Source: Bacillus sp. FJAT-49736
GTDB lineage: Bacteria > Bacillota > Bacilli > Bacillales > Bacillaceae_C
Direction: 5' to 3'
Length of the DNA stretch: 64,000 nt
NCBI RefSeq assembly: GCF_018343615.1
Contig: NZ_JAGYPI010000002.1
Location: forward strand, 577,562 to 641,561
In this document: one piece after another, positions 1 to 8,862 of the stretch
Layout of the letters: every line of letters starts with the position of its first letter
Numbering within the stretch: position 1 is the stretch's first letter
Position numbers and translations under genes: made by a program
Notes under the pieces: model-generated
Told to the model about the DNA's origin: nothing
Database searches by the model: none
Seen by the model: only the letters and a program-made list of their open reading frames with translations

Positions 1-375
1 CGATCCCCAGGAGTGAGCAGCCATATAGATTTTTTCATGTTTAAATCGATCACAAAGATATTTTGTCAGCATTATAATATCGTCTACAAAATGCTGTACC
101 GTCATAGAACCATTTGGAATTGATCTAGTGTAGGACATTCCGGATCCTCTTTGATCCCAATTTACGACTACAAAATGCTGTTCCAAAATAGGCTGGAAAT
201 GACGGATAAAACCAATTTGGCTAGCACCTGGTCCACCGTGCACCATTAATAGAATAGGCTTTGATGCATCCTGCCCCCTAATATAAACCCATTGCTTTAC
301 CCCACCTAGAGGAAGCTGAAATAGCTCTGAGATGCCATGTTCATTTGTTATCGGATGTGCTTTTCCTCTAAACAT
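1..375 (-). CDS. alpha/beta hydrolase, N-terminal part (cut by window edge)
   Basis: The first 125 codons of a minus-strand gene whose 3' end lies outside the window. The ATG at 375 follows an AAAGGT ribosome binding site. The oxyanion-hole motif HGGPGAS is at residues 46-52, DQRGSG follows some 25 residues later, and the nucleophile elbow AHSWGS, with Ser122, ends the visible part. HGGPG is typical of the proline iminopeptidase branch of the alpha/beta hydrolase fold, so an aminopeptidase or a related esterase is likely. The substrate cannot be read from the sequence, and the catalytic Asp and His are not visible. Confidence 0.85.
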   Translation of the reverse strand, partial: MFRGKAHPITNEHGISELFQLPLGGVKQWVYIRGQDASKPILLMVHGGPGASQIGFIRHFQPILEQHFVVVNWDQRGSGMSYTRSIPNGSMTVQHFVDDIIMLTKYLCDRFKHEKIYMAAHSWGS

Positions 376-567
376 AGGTCCGCTACCTTTCTATTTTAAC
401 GCTGTTTTTATATGGAACGTTGCTCTTTGTATATTGTTATAAAACTCCCTGTAAGTATCTTAAAAGCAACATAATTAAGTCACCATTAATCTCTACTACT
501 ATTGTAAAACGGTAATTACTATTTTTCCAAGGGAATGAAACCCAACCCAGTATATACCTAAGAAAAA

Positions 568-587
568 AGCCAGCTACCTGGCTGGCT
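568..587 (-). terminator. intrinsic terminator of the GNAT gene
   Basis: A perfect 7-bp stem (AGCCAGC/GCTGGCT) with a 6-nt loop lies just after the stop at 594. Read on the minus strand it is followed by a run of six T. Confidence 0.85.
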
Positions 588-593
588 TTCCTT

Positions 594-1514
594 TTACAAC
601 TGGATAAAAAAACGCTTTTCCTCTAATACCTCTTTAAATCCTACTGAACGATATAGATTTAAAGCATTATAATTATCCGTAACTACCTCTAGCTGAGCTT
701 CTTTTAACTCTAATCCTTGCAAATATTTCAATCCTTCTGTTAACAAATATCTGGCTAACCCTTTTTTTCGATGGGTTTCTTTTACAAAAACATCTTCAAT
801 CACTCCGACCTTTTCACCTGATTCCTCCCACGCCATAATGCTTCCCGCAATTTCTCCATTATGAAATGCAGTAATGGCTGTCCAATTCGGATTGCTTTTA
901 AACTGTTGCAATCTTTCTAAACCTAGTGGATTTTCCGGCCAAATTTCTGCTTCTGCCTTTAGATATTGAAGTTGCTCCTCTTCCCTATCTATTTTCCAGT
1001 GGTCTACTTCAAATTCTGATGGCTTTTCAACCGAATCGATTTCCTCCAATAAATCTCTTGTCATGCCAAATAAGCTATTTAATGGTTTAAATCCTTGTGA
1101 AAGGAAGAATTCATTATTTTTCACTTCTTCCTTAAAATTCCCTACACATAACAAACTGTCAAATCCTTTTGGAAGGCTCTCTCTTATTTGCAATGCCTTA
1201 TTATACAATGAATTATATATGCTTTCATAAATCTCGGCTTCCTTCTCATAATCAGGATGGATTTTAATATTAAGATATATTTTATGCTGAAAATCTGGGT
1301 TACTACCCTCTTCCATAACAGCAATTGGTTGCACCTGTCCTTTCCCGACAAGCTGCTCACCCACAAAAACACAGTCGCAAAAATTCCATGTAAATGGCTC
1401 TTTTCCAGGCCACCAATATACAACATCCTCGTACTTTTCCTTTAAAGCCTGATAAAGCTTGACTACCTCGGAATGAAAGTCAGGCTCATATTTTTTAATC
1501 ACAAATGAAATCAA
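594..1514 (-). CDS. GNAT family N-acetyltransferase
   Basis: A 306-residue protein that probably transfers an acetyl group from acetyl-CoA to an unidentified amine. The C-terminal third (about 170-306) is a normal GNAT domain: beta strands IAGSIMAWEE and VGVIEDVFV, then the acetyl-CoA loop HRKKGLARYLL and the final DNYNALNLYRSVGFKEV. The N-terminal half looks like a second, degenerate GNAT-type fold, so the chain is about twice the length of a single-domain enzyme. The start is TTG at 1514, placed 7-8 nt after GAGGGG. The gene stands alone, with its own terminator. Confidence 0.85.
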   Translation of the reverse strand: MISFVIKKYEPDFHSEVVKLYQALKEKYEDVVYWWPGKEPFTWNFCDCVFVGEQLVGKGQVQPIAVMEEGSNPDFQHKIYLNIKIHPDYEKEAEIYESIYNSLYNKALQIRESLPKGFDSLLCVGNFKEEVKNNEFFLSQGFKPLNSLFGMTRDLLEEIDSVEKPSEFEVDHWKIDREEEQLQYLKAEAEIWPENPLGLERLQQFKSNPNWTAITAFHNGEIAGSIMAWEESGEKVGVIEDVFVKETHRKKGLARYLLTEGLKYLQGLELKEAQLEVVTDNYNALNLYRSVGFKEVLEEKRFFIQL

Positions 1515-1652
1515 ACTAATACCCCTCTTTTTTCTGAATTTATATACAATTCTATCATACTATGATAGTGGGTGCATCTTACTGGACAATTTCCATTATT
1601 TCGTTTAAATTTTCTGTATAGACAGAATATTATTAAAAAGGAGTGGGTTACT

Positions 1653-3455
1653 TTGGTTACATTTAAAAAACCGGATGTGGAGAATTTTTATCGTACTTTT
1701 AGCGTTCAGAATTTCACTGTGAGTCCCGATGAAAAGCAATTAGTATTCAGCACGAATATTACTGGAAAATATAATCTTTGGGCAATGGATTTGCCAAATC
1801 AATATCCATATCCACTCACTTTTGTTGGTCAGAATTGCCACGAATTGAGGTATTCACATGATGGGCACTTTCTTGTCGTTGGTTTTGATCAGGATGGCGA
1901 TGAGAATGCGCAGCTTTATGCACTTCCTCCAGCAGGAGGCGAACTTGTTCCACTTCGTACAGCAGAAGGGCATCGCCATATGTATCCGCTTCTATCAAAG
2001 GATAATAAAAGGCTTTATTACACATCCACGAAGAACAATGAAACATTCCTGAACATTTATGAATACGACATGGAAAAGGATGAGGAAAACCTTGTTCTAG
2101 AAGGTGCTGAAGCTGCGTGTTTCTTGATTGCAGTGGATGACGAGGAATCCAGCTTTGTCTATGTGAAGCAATATGCCAATACATATGCTCCTGGGTTTGT
2201 GTTTCAGGATGGAAAGTCCTATTCACTTACTCCTGATACAGACGAGCAATTTACCGTTCGTGATGGAGTAATTGTGGAGAAGGAATTTTATTTTGTCACA
2301 ACATTTTGCGAGGATTTTGCCTATTTGGCCAAATTCCATCTGGAAACACACGAATTCTCAAAGGTCCTTTCCATTGAAAAAGAAGAGTTGGACAGCGTAC
2401 GATATGACAAGTCATCCAATTCCCTTTATTTGCTTTCCTCAAAAGGTGTGAATGATTATTTATATCAGTATGATGTAAAAGCTGATGCACTGCACAAAGT
2501 GGAACTGCCTGCTACTGTTGTAACAGGGATAAAGGTTGCTGAAAGCGGTAATGTGTATCTTTTAGCTGGAAGTGCAACAAAGCCATATAATATTTTCTTA
2601 AAAGAAGCTGGCAGTACAGATTGGAAGCAATTAACGAATTTAAGCGTTCCTGGCGTCAAAGAGGAGGAGCTTTCTAAGCCGGAAGTTCTCTCCTATCCTT
2701 CCTATGACGGATTGGCAGTTGAAGCATTGTTCTTTAAGCCAAAGGATGATGTTAACAACGGACACGTAATTCTTTGGCCGCATGGCGGGCCGCAAGCTGC
2801 AGAACGCAATAATTTTCGAGCGATGTTTCAGTTTTTGGTCAACAGAGGATATAGCATTTTCGCTCCAAACTTCCGAGGCTCTACAGGGTATGGTTTAGCC
2901 TATACGAAAATGGTTGAAGGAAACTGGGGAGAAGGTCCGCGTCTAGATAATATTGCAGGTCTGGAATACCTCTATGAAAATGGATTAGCAGATAGAGATA
3001 AGACATTGTTGATGGGCGGCAGCTTCGGAGGTTATATGGCATTACTGCTGCACGGGCGTCATCCGGAATATTTTAAAGCAGTCGTCGATATATTCGGACC
3101 ATCCAATCTGTTCTCCTTCATCGAGTCCGTCCCTGATTTTTGGAAGCCAATTATGAATCAATGGGTAGGAGATCCTGAAAAAGATTTCGATAAGCTGACA
3201 GAATACTCTCCTATCACCTACTTGGATAACATGACAAAGCCTATGCTCGTTATACAAGGTGCCAATGATCCGAGGGTAGTGAAGCAGGAATCTGACCAAA
3301 TTGTTAAGGCCCTTCAGGATAAAGGAGTCCCTGTAAAATACCTAGTGCTTGAGGATGAAGGCCATGGATTTTCCAAGAAGGAAAATGAAATTCTTGTGAA
3401 TCGGACGATTTTAGAATTCTTTGACCAGTTTGTTAGTGTGAAAGTATCTATCTAA
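1653..3455 (+). CDS. S9 family prolyl-oligopeptidase-like serine peptidase
   Basis: A 600-residue cytoplasmic peptidase with no signal peptide. The N-terminal ~350 residues have the WD-like pattern of a beta-propeller; the C-terminal part is an alpha/beta hydrolase domain. Visible catalytic residues are Ser457 in GGSFGGYM, Asp539 in GANDPRV and His571 in DEGHGF; HGGP supplies the oxyanion hole. The family (acylaminoacyl peptidase/dipeptidyl peptidase-like) cleaves short peptides. I chose the TTG at 1653 because AAGGAG lies 9 nt upstream; the frame stays open 81 nt further upstream but without a ribosome binding site. It is the only plus-strand gene in the first 19 kb. Confidence 0.9.
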   Translation: MVTFKKPDVENFYRTFSVQNFTVSPDEKQLVFSTNITGKYNLWAMDLPNQYPYPLTFVGQNCHELRYSHDGHFLVVGFDQDGDENAQLYALPPAGGELVPLRTAEGHRHMYPLLSKDNKRLYYTSTKNNETFLNIYEYDMEKDEENLVLEGAEAACFLIAVDDEESSFVYVKQYANTYAPGFVFQDGKSYSLTPDTDEQFTVRDGVIVEKEFYFVTTFCEDFAYLAKFHLETHEFSKVLSIEKEELDSVRYDKSSNSLYLLSSKGVNDYLYQYDVKADALHKVELPATVVTGIKVAESGNVYLLAGSATKPYNIFLKEAGSTDWKQLTNLSVPGVKEEELSKPEVLSYPSYDGLAVEALFFKPKDDVNNGHVILWPHGGPQAAERNNFRAMFQFLVNRGYSIFAPNFRGSTGYGLAYTKMVEGNWGEGPRLDNIAGLEYLYENGLADRDKTLLMGGSFGGYMALLLHGRHPEYFKAVVDIFGPSNLFSFIESVPDFWKPIMNQWVGDPEKDFDKLTEYSPITYLDNMTKPMLVIQGANDPRVVKQESDQIVKALQDKGVPVKYLVLEDEGHGFSKKENEILVNRTILEFFDQFVSVKVSI

Positions 3456-3460
3456 TAGAA

Positions 3461-3492
3461 AAAAGCTGAACGATTGATTCGTTCAGCTTTTT
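3461..3492 (+). terminator. intrinsic terminator of the S9 peptidase gene
   Basis: A 12-bp stem (AAAAGCTGAACG with its exact complement) and a 7-nt loop, ending in a T run, 5 nt after the stop codon. It would also work on the opposite strand. Confidence 0.9.
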
Positions 3493-3536
3493 ACATTGCC
3501 AGCAATATTTTTAAATTACTGTTTGTTTATATAATA

Positions 3537-4214
3537 TTACGAACTTTTCACAGATTCTTTTGTCGTAATATTGCGATGCTTCCCTGCCAACTGTAAGCTT
3601 TTTATTTTTAACGCGCCCCAACGGTGAAGGAAATAAATAACTTCCACAACCGCGACTCCACCAATTAAATCAAATACGACATGCTGCTTCACAAAAAGAA
3701 TCGAAACCATAATTAGAAGTGACATGAAGGAAACTCCCATTCGGAGCTTCCGAGGAATATTTTTTGCTGATTGAAATCCCCTCAAGATTAAATAGGATGT
3801 TAATACATGGGTGCTGGGGAAACAATTATATGGTTCATCCAGTTTATAAACGGAGCGAACCATATTGGTTAACAGGTCATGCCCTGTTAATGTTGGCCTA
3901 GGCACGGAGGTTTGAAAAATAGAATAAACCCCGTAGCAAACTAATAGACCGATATTAAAATAAATTAATGTTCGATAATAAACTTGACGATTTTTCACGC
4001 AAAGATACACCATTGCTGCCAAAATAAATACGAACCATGATACATACGGTAAAATAAATATTTTAATAAAAGGAATATGACGATCAAAGTCTGTCACGAG
4101 ACTATAAGCTTTTCCTTTTTGTCGATTTATTAAAACATATAAGGTTCCCAATAATGGTATAGATAACAGCCAGCACAATGCCATCAAATGAGATGGAATG
4201 GTTTTCCGATTCAT
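3537..4214 (-). CDS. PAP2-superfamily membrane phosphatase
   Basis: A 225-residue integral membrane protein with about six hydrophobic segments. The PAP2 (lipid phosphatase) signature is present in pieces: PRP near residue 108, PSTH in the second motif and KQHVVFDLIGG in the third, which supply the catalytic histidines and the Asp. Such enzymes remove phosphate from lipid pyrophosphates or phosphatidic acid, or transfer phospho-head groups, at the outer face of the membrane. The substrate is unknown. The ATG at 4214 follows GAGGGTG. Monocistronic. Confidence 0.85.
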   Translation of the reverse strand: MNRKTIPSHLMALCWLLSIPLLGTLYVLINRQKGKAYSLVTDFDRHIPFIKIFILPYVSWFVFILAAMVYLCVKNRQVYYRTLIYFNIGLLVCYGVYSIFQTSVPRPTLTGHDLLTNMVRSVYKLDEPYNCFPSTHVLTSYLILRGFQSAKNIPRKLRMGVSFMSLLIMVSILFVKQHVVFDLIGGVAVVEVIYFLHRWGALKIKSLQLAGKHRNITTKESVKSS

Positions 4215-4536
4215 TCAGGTCACCCTCTCATCAGTTGTAAGTAAAACATACCCGTTTTTGACTTTTCCCTAACCGCACCTGTTGCCTATTTTTCTTTGCG
4301 GTAAAGATGTACTTTTTTACCTCTTTTTGCATTCTATTTAAAATAGCCCTGATTGTAGATAGGAAAGAGCCCTTATTTTGTCAATTAACTTCATTTATTT
4401 ATTACATAAACAATTGTAAGCCGAAATAATTAAAAAAAGATTAAAAGAGGCTTGGAAAATAAAGAACAGGTCAAATTAATAATGAAGAAGTGAACATTAG
4501 GAGTACTCATGGTTAAAAGCCATTAAAACGAAATAA
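4215..4536. other. intergenic stretch, no gene seen
   Basis: About 320 nt of AT-rich sequence upstream of the PAP2 gene and downstream of the NUDIX gene. It must hold the PAP2 promoter, but I could not pick a convincing -35/-10 pair. No credible short reading frame with a ribosome binding site was found. Confidence 0.5.
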
Positions 4537-4560
4537 AGCAAGCATATAGATGCTTGCTTT
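4537..4560 (-). terminator. intrinsic terminator of the PfpI-NUDIX pair
   Basis: The hairpin AGCAAGCAT(A)/TGCTTGCT directly abuts the NUDIX stop codon and is followed on the minus strand by a T-rich tail. Confidence 0.85.
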
Positions 4561-5004
4561 TTACTTAGTCTTTGATTCGATTTTACTTTTTACTGAAGCT
4601 ACGAGCTCCATATTTTCTTTTAACCATATTGGAGTTTTTACATGATCCATAACTTCATCCTTTGTCATCCAATGGATGGATTCGACCTCATCTGGACTCT
4701 TTGCATATGGTTCCCCAGCTAAATATTCACAAAGAAAAACGATGTTGATTACATTTATCCCTGTATCAACCGTGAAAGAAGAGCTTCCTGCATAATGGAC
4801 TATCTCTTTTATATGTATTCCAACCTCCTCCAAAATCTCCCTTTTCAAGGTACTCTCTAAAATATTCGGTGAATCTCCTGTATTCTCCACCTTTCCACCG
4901 ACAAAGGACAGCAACCCTCCAGCATGCTCTTCCTTCACACTACGCTCTATCAACAACCATTTGTCATCCTTAAAAATAGCGCCCTCAACGTTAACAATAA
5001 ACAC
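4561..5004 (-). CDS. NUDIX hydrolase
   Basis: A 147-residue enzyme of the family that hydrolyses nucleoside diphosphates linked to another group. The Nudix box is recognisable as GGKVEN...LKREILEEVGI at about residues 35-63, with the REXXEE core intact, but four extra residues separate the first Gly from the RE pair compared with the MutT spacing. The metal-binding Glu residues are kept, so activity is likely. The start is a GTG at 5004 after AGAGGGGAGAG. It lies 24 nt downstream of the PfpI-like gene and shares its terminator, so the two are probably cotranscribed. Confidence 0.85.
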   Translation of the reverse strand: MFIVNVEGAIFKDDKWLLIERSVKEEHAGGLLSFVGGKVENTGDSPNILESTLKREILEEVGIHIKEIVHYAGSSSFTVDTGINVINIVFLCEYLAGEPYAKSPDEVESIHWMTKDEVMDHVKTPIWLKENMELVASVKSKIESKTK

Positions 5005-5028
5005 TTCCGCTCTCTCCCCTCTTTTAGA

Positions 5029-5577
5029 CTACCTCTTTCCATACCATCTCATATCAAATTCCAGCCCCAATGCCTGTCCGAACAGATTCCCGAATTCAAT
5101 AAAACCGCTTCCTTTAGCCGTAATAAGATTGCCGTCTTGAACTATTAAATCACGGGAATATTTTTCCATCTCAAAGACATCCAATTCTCTCATTACCTCT
5201 TCTTCCATGCCAATTGTATATTTTTTGCCTTTTAGTACTCCTGCTTTGGCTAATAAATAAGGTGAGCTTGAAATGCTTGCAATAATCATTTTTTCATTTA
5301 CTGCTTTTCTAATAAATGCAAACCATTTATCTTTATCAAACAAAAGAGATATATCCATGCATCCCGGCAGCAATAAACTATCTAGCTCCTGAATATCGAC
5401 ATCATCTATCTCTGTATCAGGTACGCATGTTAACCCTGATTCTCCTTTTACCGGCATAGAATCGATACCAACTGTAATAATAGGCTTGTTGCCCTGCATT
5501 AATATGGATAACGCCACTGTCAGCTCATACTCACTGAACTCTGGATATAATAAGACAGCTGTTTTTTTCTTCTTCAT
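5029..5577 (-). CDS. DJ-1/PfpI family protein, catalytic Cys replaced
   Basis: A 182-residue protein with the DJ-1/PfpI fold: an N-terminal strand VLLYPEF, a central SLLLPGCMD, then the nucleophile-elbow region. Active members read about ICHGP at this elbow (Cys nucleophile and His). Here the same place reads ISSSP (residues 102-106), so Cys is Ser103 and His is Ser104. The following KAGVLKGKKYT is typical of the family, so the alignment is secure. Protease, deglycase or glyoxalase activity is therefore doubtful; a binding or regulatory role is possible. ATG at 5577 after GGAGGG; upstream partner of the NUDIX gene. Confidence 0.8.
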   Translation of the reverse strand: MKKKKTAVLLYPEFSEYELTVALSILMQGNKPIITVGIDSMPVKGESGLTCVPDTEIDDVDIQELDSLLLPGCMDISLLFDKDKWFAFIRKAVNEKMIIASISSSPYLLAKAGVLKGKKYTIGMEEEVMRELDVFEMEKYSRDLIVQDGNLITAKGSGFIEFGNLFGQALGLEFDMRWYGKR

Positions 5578-5640
5578 AATGTAATCCCTCCAGAAAACTT
5601 AGATAATACTAAAAATTATACCAAACCCATTTTGTTTTAT

Positions 5641-5745
5641 AATAAAACGGCACGAACTTTATTCGAAATGGCACGAATCTGTTGATGAATAGCACCAAAA
5701 CAATGCAAAACGGCACGAATTTATGCTCAAATAGCCCGATTTAGG
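5641..5745. repeat. 21-bp-phased intergenic repeat, five units
   Basis: Core words GCACGAA (or GCACC, GCCCGA) begin at 5650, 5671, 5692, 5713 and 5734, exactly 21 bp apart. About 14 bp per unit are conserved (roughly AAAATGGCACGAAT) and about 7 bp vary. The final unit ends GCCCGATTTA, as does the homologous array near 59.4 kb. Confidence 0.8.
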
Positions 5746-5767
5746 TCTTTTTTCCCACAAAAAAAAT

Positions 5768-5790
5768 AAACCCTCCAAAGCGGAAGGTTT
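5768..5790 (-). terminator. intrinsic terminator of amj
   Basis: A 9-bp stem (AAACCTTCC with GGAGGGTTT, one G-U pair) and the eight-T run that follows it on the minus strand. The 5' arm touches the amj stop codon. Confidence 0.85.
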
Positions 5791-6604
5791 ATATCCAATG
5801 TGCAAACCATGCAATATACAAGGCGGCAGGTATAAAAATAATCTGTGCCAGTATGGTTCCAACTAATTTGGAGCTTACCATAGCGAAGGAGTAGCTTTTT
5901 AGATAAACATACTTGTTTTCCTTCTTTACCACTTGATCTGCTAGTACAGAGGCTTTCGGGTCGACAAACAATGTTAATAAAATCGTTGCAACACCATTAA
6001 TGATTCCTGATGATGTTATTGCAGCTGCTGCATATTTCGGTTCGACAATAACGGAGGCATATAGAGCAGCTAGCATTCCAACTGTATAAATGGATGTTAT
6101 CAATACATTCACAACAAATATCCGCTTCGGGAAAGTGCTACGATTGATACCTTTTAAATAAGATAAGCGTGGTAAACGAATACAAGCAATAACCTTCTTC
6201 AAGCCTTGTTTATTGCTCCATTTTTTTAGCACGGCAAAAATAGATCCTTTTTCCAGCGAGAGCTGGGTAATGGCCCTTGAAAAAACAGCAATAAAGGTTG
6301 GAAATAACAGCATTCCGATACAAACTCCCAGCGTTGTAACTCCTATTAAAATCCTGTATTGATCTTGAATGAATTCTAACGTATGGGCTTTCGGCGCTTC
6401 CCCAATGAGCTTCCCGGTCATCGGTTGCTGAAACATCGTTGAAAATCTAGAAACAATTATCATCGTGTTAAATAAAGATAAGGCGGATGCGATTAAACCC
6501 ACTCTCGCGCCTGAAAGTCTAGTGGAATAAGCCAGCGTTTCGACGGTCGTTACGATTAACAAAAATAATGAGATAATGATTAATTTCATTGAAATTAGTT
6601 CCAT
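5789..6604 (-). CDS. amj: lipid II flippase Amj family protein
   Basis: A 271-residue polytopic membrane protein with about six hydrophobic segments. Features match the Amj family known from Bacillus subtilis: an N-terminal TVETLAYSTRLSGARVG segment, the FNTMIIVSRFSTMFQQPMTGK stretch, and the C-terminal DPKASVLADQV region. Amj moves the peptidoglycan precursor lipid II across the membrane as an alternative to MurJ, and in B. subtilis responds to envelope stress. The ATG at 6604 follows AAGAG; a second ATG lies 15 nt inside. Single gene with its own terminator. Confidence 0.85.
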   Translation of the reverse strand: MELISMKLIIISLFLLIVTTVETLAYSTRLSGARVGLIASALSLFNTMIIVSRFSTMFQQPMTGKLIGEAPKAHTLEFIQDQYRILIGVTTLGVCIGMLLFPTFIAVFSRAITQLSLEKGSIFAVLKKWSNKQGLKKVIACIRLPRLSYLKGINRSTFPKRIFVVNVLITSIYTVGMLAALYASVIVEPKYAAAAITSSGIINGVATILLTLFVDPKASVLADQVVKKENKYVYLKSYSFAMVSSKLVGTILAQIIFIPAALYIAWFAHWI

Positions 6605-6642
6605 TGTTATTCTCTTTTCCTTTTTCTTTATTTTATGAAGTC

Positions 6643-6732
6643 TTACTCGTTTTTATATGCTCTCAGTAATTCGACTATATCCGCCAGTTTTCCTTCTGAC
6701 CCAATATGCATTTTAACTTTGCCATTTACTAA
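6643..6732 (-). pseudogene. possible 3' relic of an unknown gene
   Basis: Upstream of amj a 30-codon open tail reads with protein-like composition (for example VKMHIGSEGKLADIVELL) and stops with TAA at 6643. It has no start with a ribosome binding site and an in-frame stop just before it. It could be the remnant of a lost gene or chance. I do not recognise the family. Confidence 0.25.
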
Positions 6733-6870
6733 GGAACTATTTTACATTATCCACAAATAGCAGAAAAGCCTTTTTCTCTAGTTCCATTGCAAAAATAATA
6801 TGCCCATATAATTTTTTTATTAAAAATTAATCCTCTCTTAATATAACATCTTTACAATCATTATTGGTAG

Positions 6871-6919
6871 AACGGCATAAGGGGCCGTTAGTGCCGACAG
6901 CGAAGGATGGGGCTGCCGG
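6871..6919. other. two adjacent GC-rich hairpins in an AT-rich gap
   Basis: Within a gap of about 460 nt (6605-7065) two stem-loops follow one another: a perfect 6-bp stem AACGGC/GCCGTT (871-876 with 884-889) and a 7-bp stem with one A-C mismatch (CCGACAGC with GCTGCCGG, 894-901 with 912-919). Neither has a T tail. This could be a small structured RNA or an mRNA leader; no known riboswitch consensus was recognised. The rest of the gap holds nothing else that I can support. Confidence 0.35.
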
Positions 6920-7065
6920 TTTTGGAGGGAAAAGCTTTTAATTTTGTACGTTTGATGCTATTCGCATATTGTATAATTTCTAATTATAGGTTGGTTTTTG
7001 TAGAATCTGATTGTGAATTCCTGACCCTCTACAACAGCAACAGTTTGGGAATAATGCCAATATAA

Positions 7066-7091
7066 AAGACGAGTCGAATCAGACTCGTCTT
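7066..7091 (-). terminator. intrinsic terminator of the glutamate-synthase-like gene
   Basis: A perfect 10-bp stem (AAGACGAGTC/GACTCGTCTT) with a 6-nt loop and a T-rich tail on the minus strand, just after the stop at 7100. Confidence 0.9.
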
Positions 7092-7099
7092 AGTTCCGT

Positions 7100-8710
7100 T
7101 TATAAAGCTACTTGATCTAGCGCCGGCCTTATCAGACCAGTCATATATTCCTTCCCTGTATATAATTGGCCATTCATTGCACGAAACATTAAATGTTCTT
7201 CTGTGAATTCCGTTGGCGATGAAAGTCCCGCTGCTCCCGCAAGATTGAAAAGCCCTTCTCTCGTAGAAACAACATAATTGCATACACGATACATTTTTTC
7301 TTCTACCACTAGTGCCTTTTCTCGATTTGGATCGGTTGTTGCCACACCTACCGGACAAGTATTGGAATGGCATGTCTGAGCCATAATGCATCCCACTGAA
7401 ATCATGAAGGCGCGTGCCGTATTGATTAAGTCAGCACCAAGACAAAGTGCGTAGGCCATTTTATCGGGAGTAATTAATTTTCCTGACGCGATAATCTTCA
7501 CATGGTCTCTAATATTGTATTTCTTCAGGATTTCATGCACAATTGGCAGGCCGGTATAAAGTGGAAGGCCAGGACCATCTGCCAACTCTTGGTAAGTGGC
7601 ACCAGTCCCCCCTTCACCGCCATCCACTGTAATAAAGTCGGGGAACTTATTTTCCGCAGCCATCACCTTGATCATTTCTTCTACTTCGTCACGGCTGCCT
7701 ACTACAATCTTTATTCCTACCGGTTTTCCACCGATTTCTCTCATTTGCTCTATGAAGTCAAGTAACCCTTTTGTATCATGAAATTGACGAAATCGATTTG
7801 GGCTATCAATGGTTTTCCAAGGTGATACATTACGGATTTCTGCAATTTCAGGGGTAACCTTTTCCGCCTCCACATGACCACCTCTGATTTTTGCTCCTTG
7901 TGCAAGCTTCAACTCGAATGCTTTTACTTGTTCGATTTCACTTTTCCTCTTAAACTGCTCCCATGAAAATTCGCCATCTTCCGTTCGGTAACCAAATAAG
8001 CCTGGACCAATTTGGGCAATAATGTCTACATTCCCGGCTTGGTGATGCTTTGATAGCCCACCTTCACCGGTATTCATCCAAGTTCCTCCGGCAAGAGAAA
8101 GCCCTTTGGATAATGCAGTTATGGCATTTTTTCCTAATGCCCCGTAGCTCATCGCTGATTGGCCGATTAAGCCTTTAACATGAAAAGGCTTTGCACATGT
8201 ACCCATCCCAATTACAATTTGATCCTGATCTGCTAAGTAATAAGGGTCTATCTCCGCTTTTTCCGAATGTTCCTTTCTGCTGATAAGCTTTTCGTTATCA
8301 ATCTTATATAGCTGTGTTTGAATTTTAGGTGATTGATGAATTCGAAGCTCGTCCCTTTGCTTTGGAAACATCGCATTTTTTATGTAAAAACCGGAATCCT
8401 CAAAATTCCTTTCCGAACCAAACGCTGTAATTCTTTGCTTATATTTTCCCGATTTTACGATTCCTTCGTATTGATTTCTAGAGAAGGGCTTTCCTTCATT
8501 ATTATTTAGAAACAAGTATTGCCTAAGCTCCGGTCCCACCTTCTCTGCTATGTAGCGGATTCTTCCTAGCACTGGGTAATTTCTCAGCACTGCATGCTCC
8601 TTCTGACGAGAATCTCGAAATAATATCCAACTATAAAGTGCAAGCGGCCCAATGATTACCGCTACTAACAATACAAAAATCGCAACAATTAATCCCTGCG
8701 TCCAACTCAT
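7100..8710 (-). CDS. FMN-binding glutamate synthase family protein
   Basis: A 536-residue protein with one N-terminal membrane anchor (about residues 8-30) followed by the FMN/Fe-S domain of the glutamate synthase large subunit. Landmarks are SAMSYGALG, the FMN phosphate-binding DGGEGGTGA, and the cysteine cluster QTCHSNTCPVG, which in GltB holds a [3Fe-4S] centre. The glutaminase and beta-helix domains are absent, so it is not a complete GltB; it matches the stand-alone YerD-type group of Bacillus. The electron donor and physiological substrate are unknown. ATG at 8710. Confidence 0.88.
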   Translation of the reverse strand: MSWTQGLIVAIFVLLVAVIIGPLALYSWILFRDSRQKEHAVLRNYPVLGRIRYIAEKVGPELRQYLFLNNNEGKPFSRNQYEGIVKSGKYKQRITAFGSERNFEDSGFYIKNAMFPKQRDELRIHQSPKIQTQLYKIDNEKLISRKEHSEKAEIDPYYLADQDQIVIGMGTCAKPFHVKGLIGQSAMSYGALGKNAITALSKGLSLAGGTWMNTGEGGLSKHHQAGNVDIIAQIGPGLFGYRTEDGEFSWEQFKRKSEIEQVKAFELKLAQGAKIRGGHVEAEKVTPEIAEIRNVSPWKTIDSPNRFRQFHDTKGLLDFIEQMREIGGKPVGIKIVVGSRDEVEEMIKVMAAENKFPDFITVDGGEGGTGATYQELADGPGLPLYTGLPIVHEILKKYNIRDHVKIIASGKLITPDKMAYALCLGADLINTARAFMISVGCIMAQTCHSNTCPVGVATTDPNREKALVVEEKMYRVCNYVVSTREGLFNLAGAAGLSSPTEFTEEHLMFRAMNGQLYTGKEYMTGLIRPALDQVAL

Positions 8711-8862
8711 CCTATCACCATCCCTTTTCTTTTCTCTTATTCTACCATTTTGGTACTACAAATGGAGGTTTTGCCTTTCTGAGGTGGACAATTTGTTAGT
8801 AATATAAGGAACTGTCCGTAAGGCGTCTGATACACATAATTTAGGAGCAGCCCCTTTGGCTT

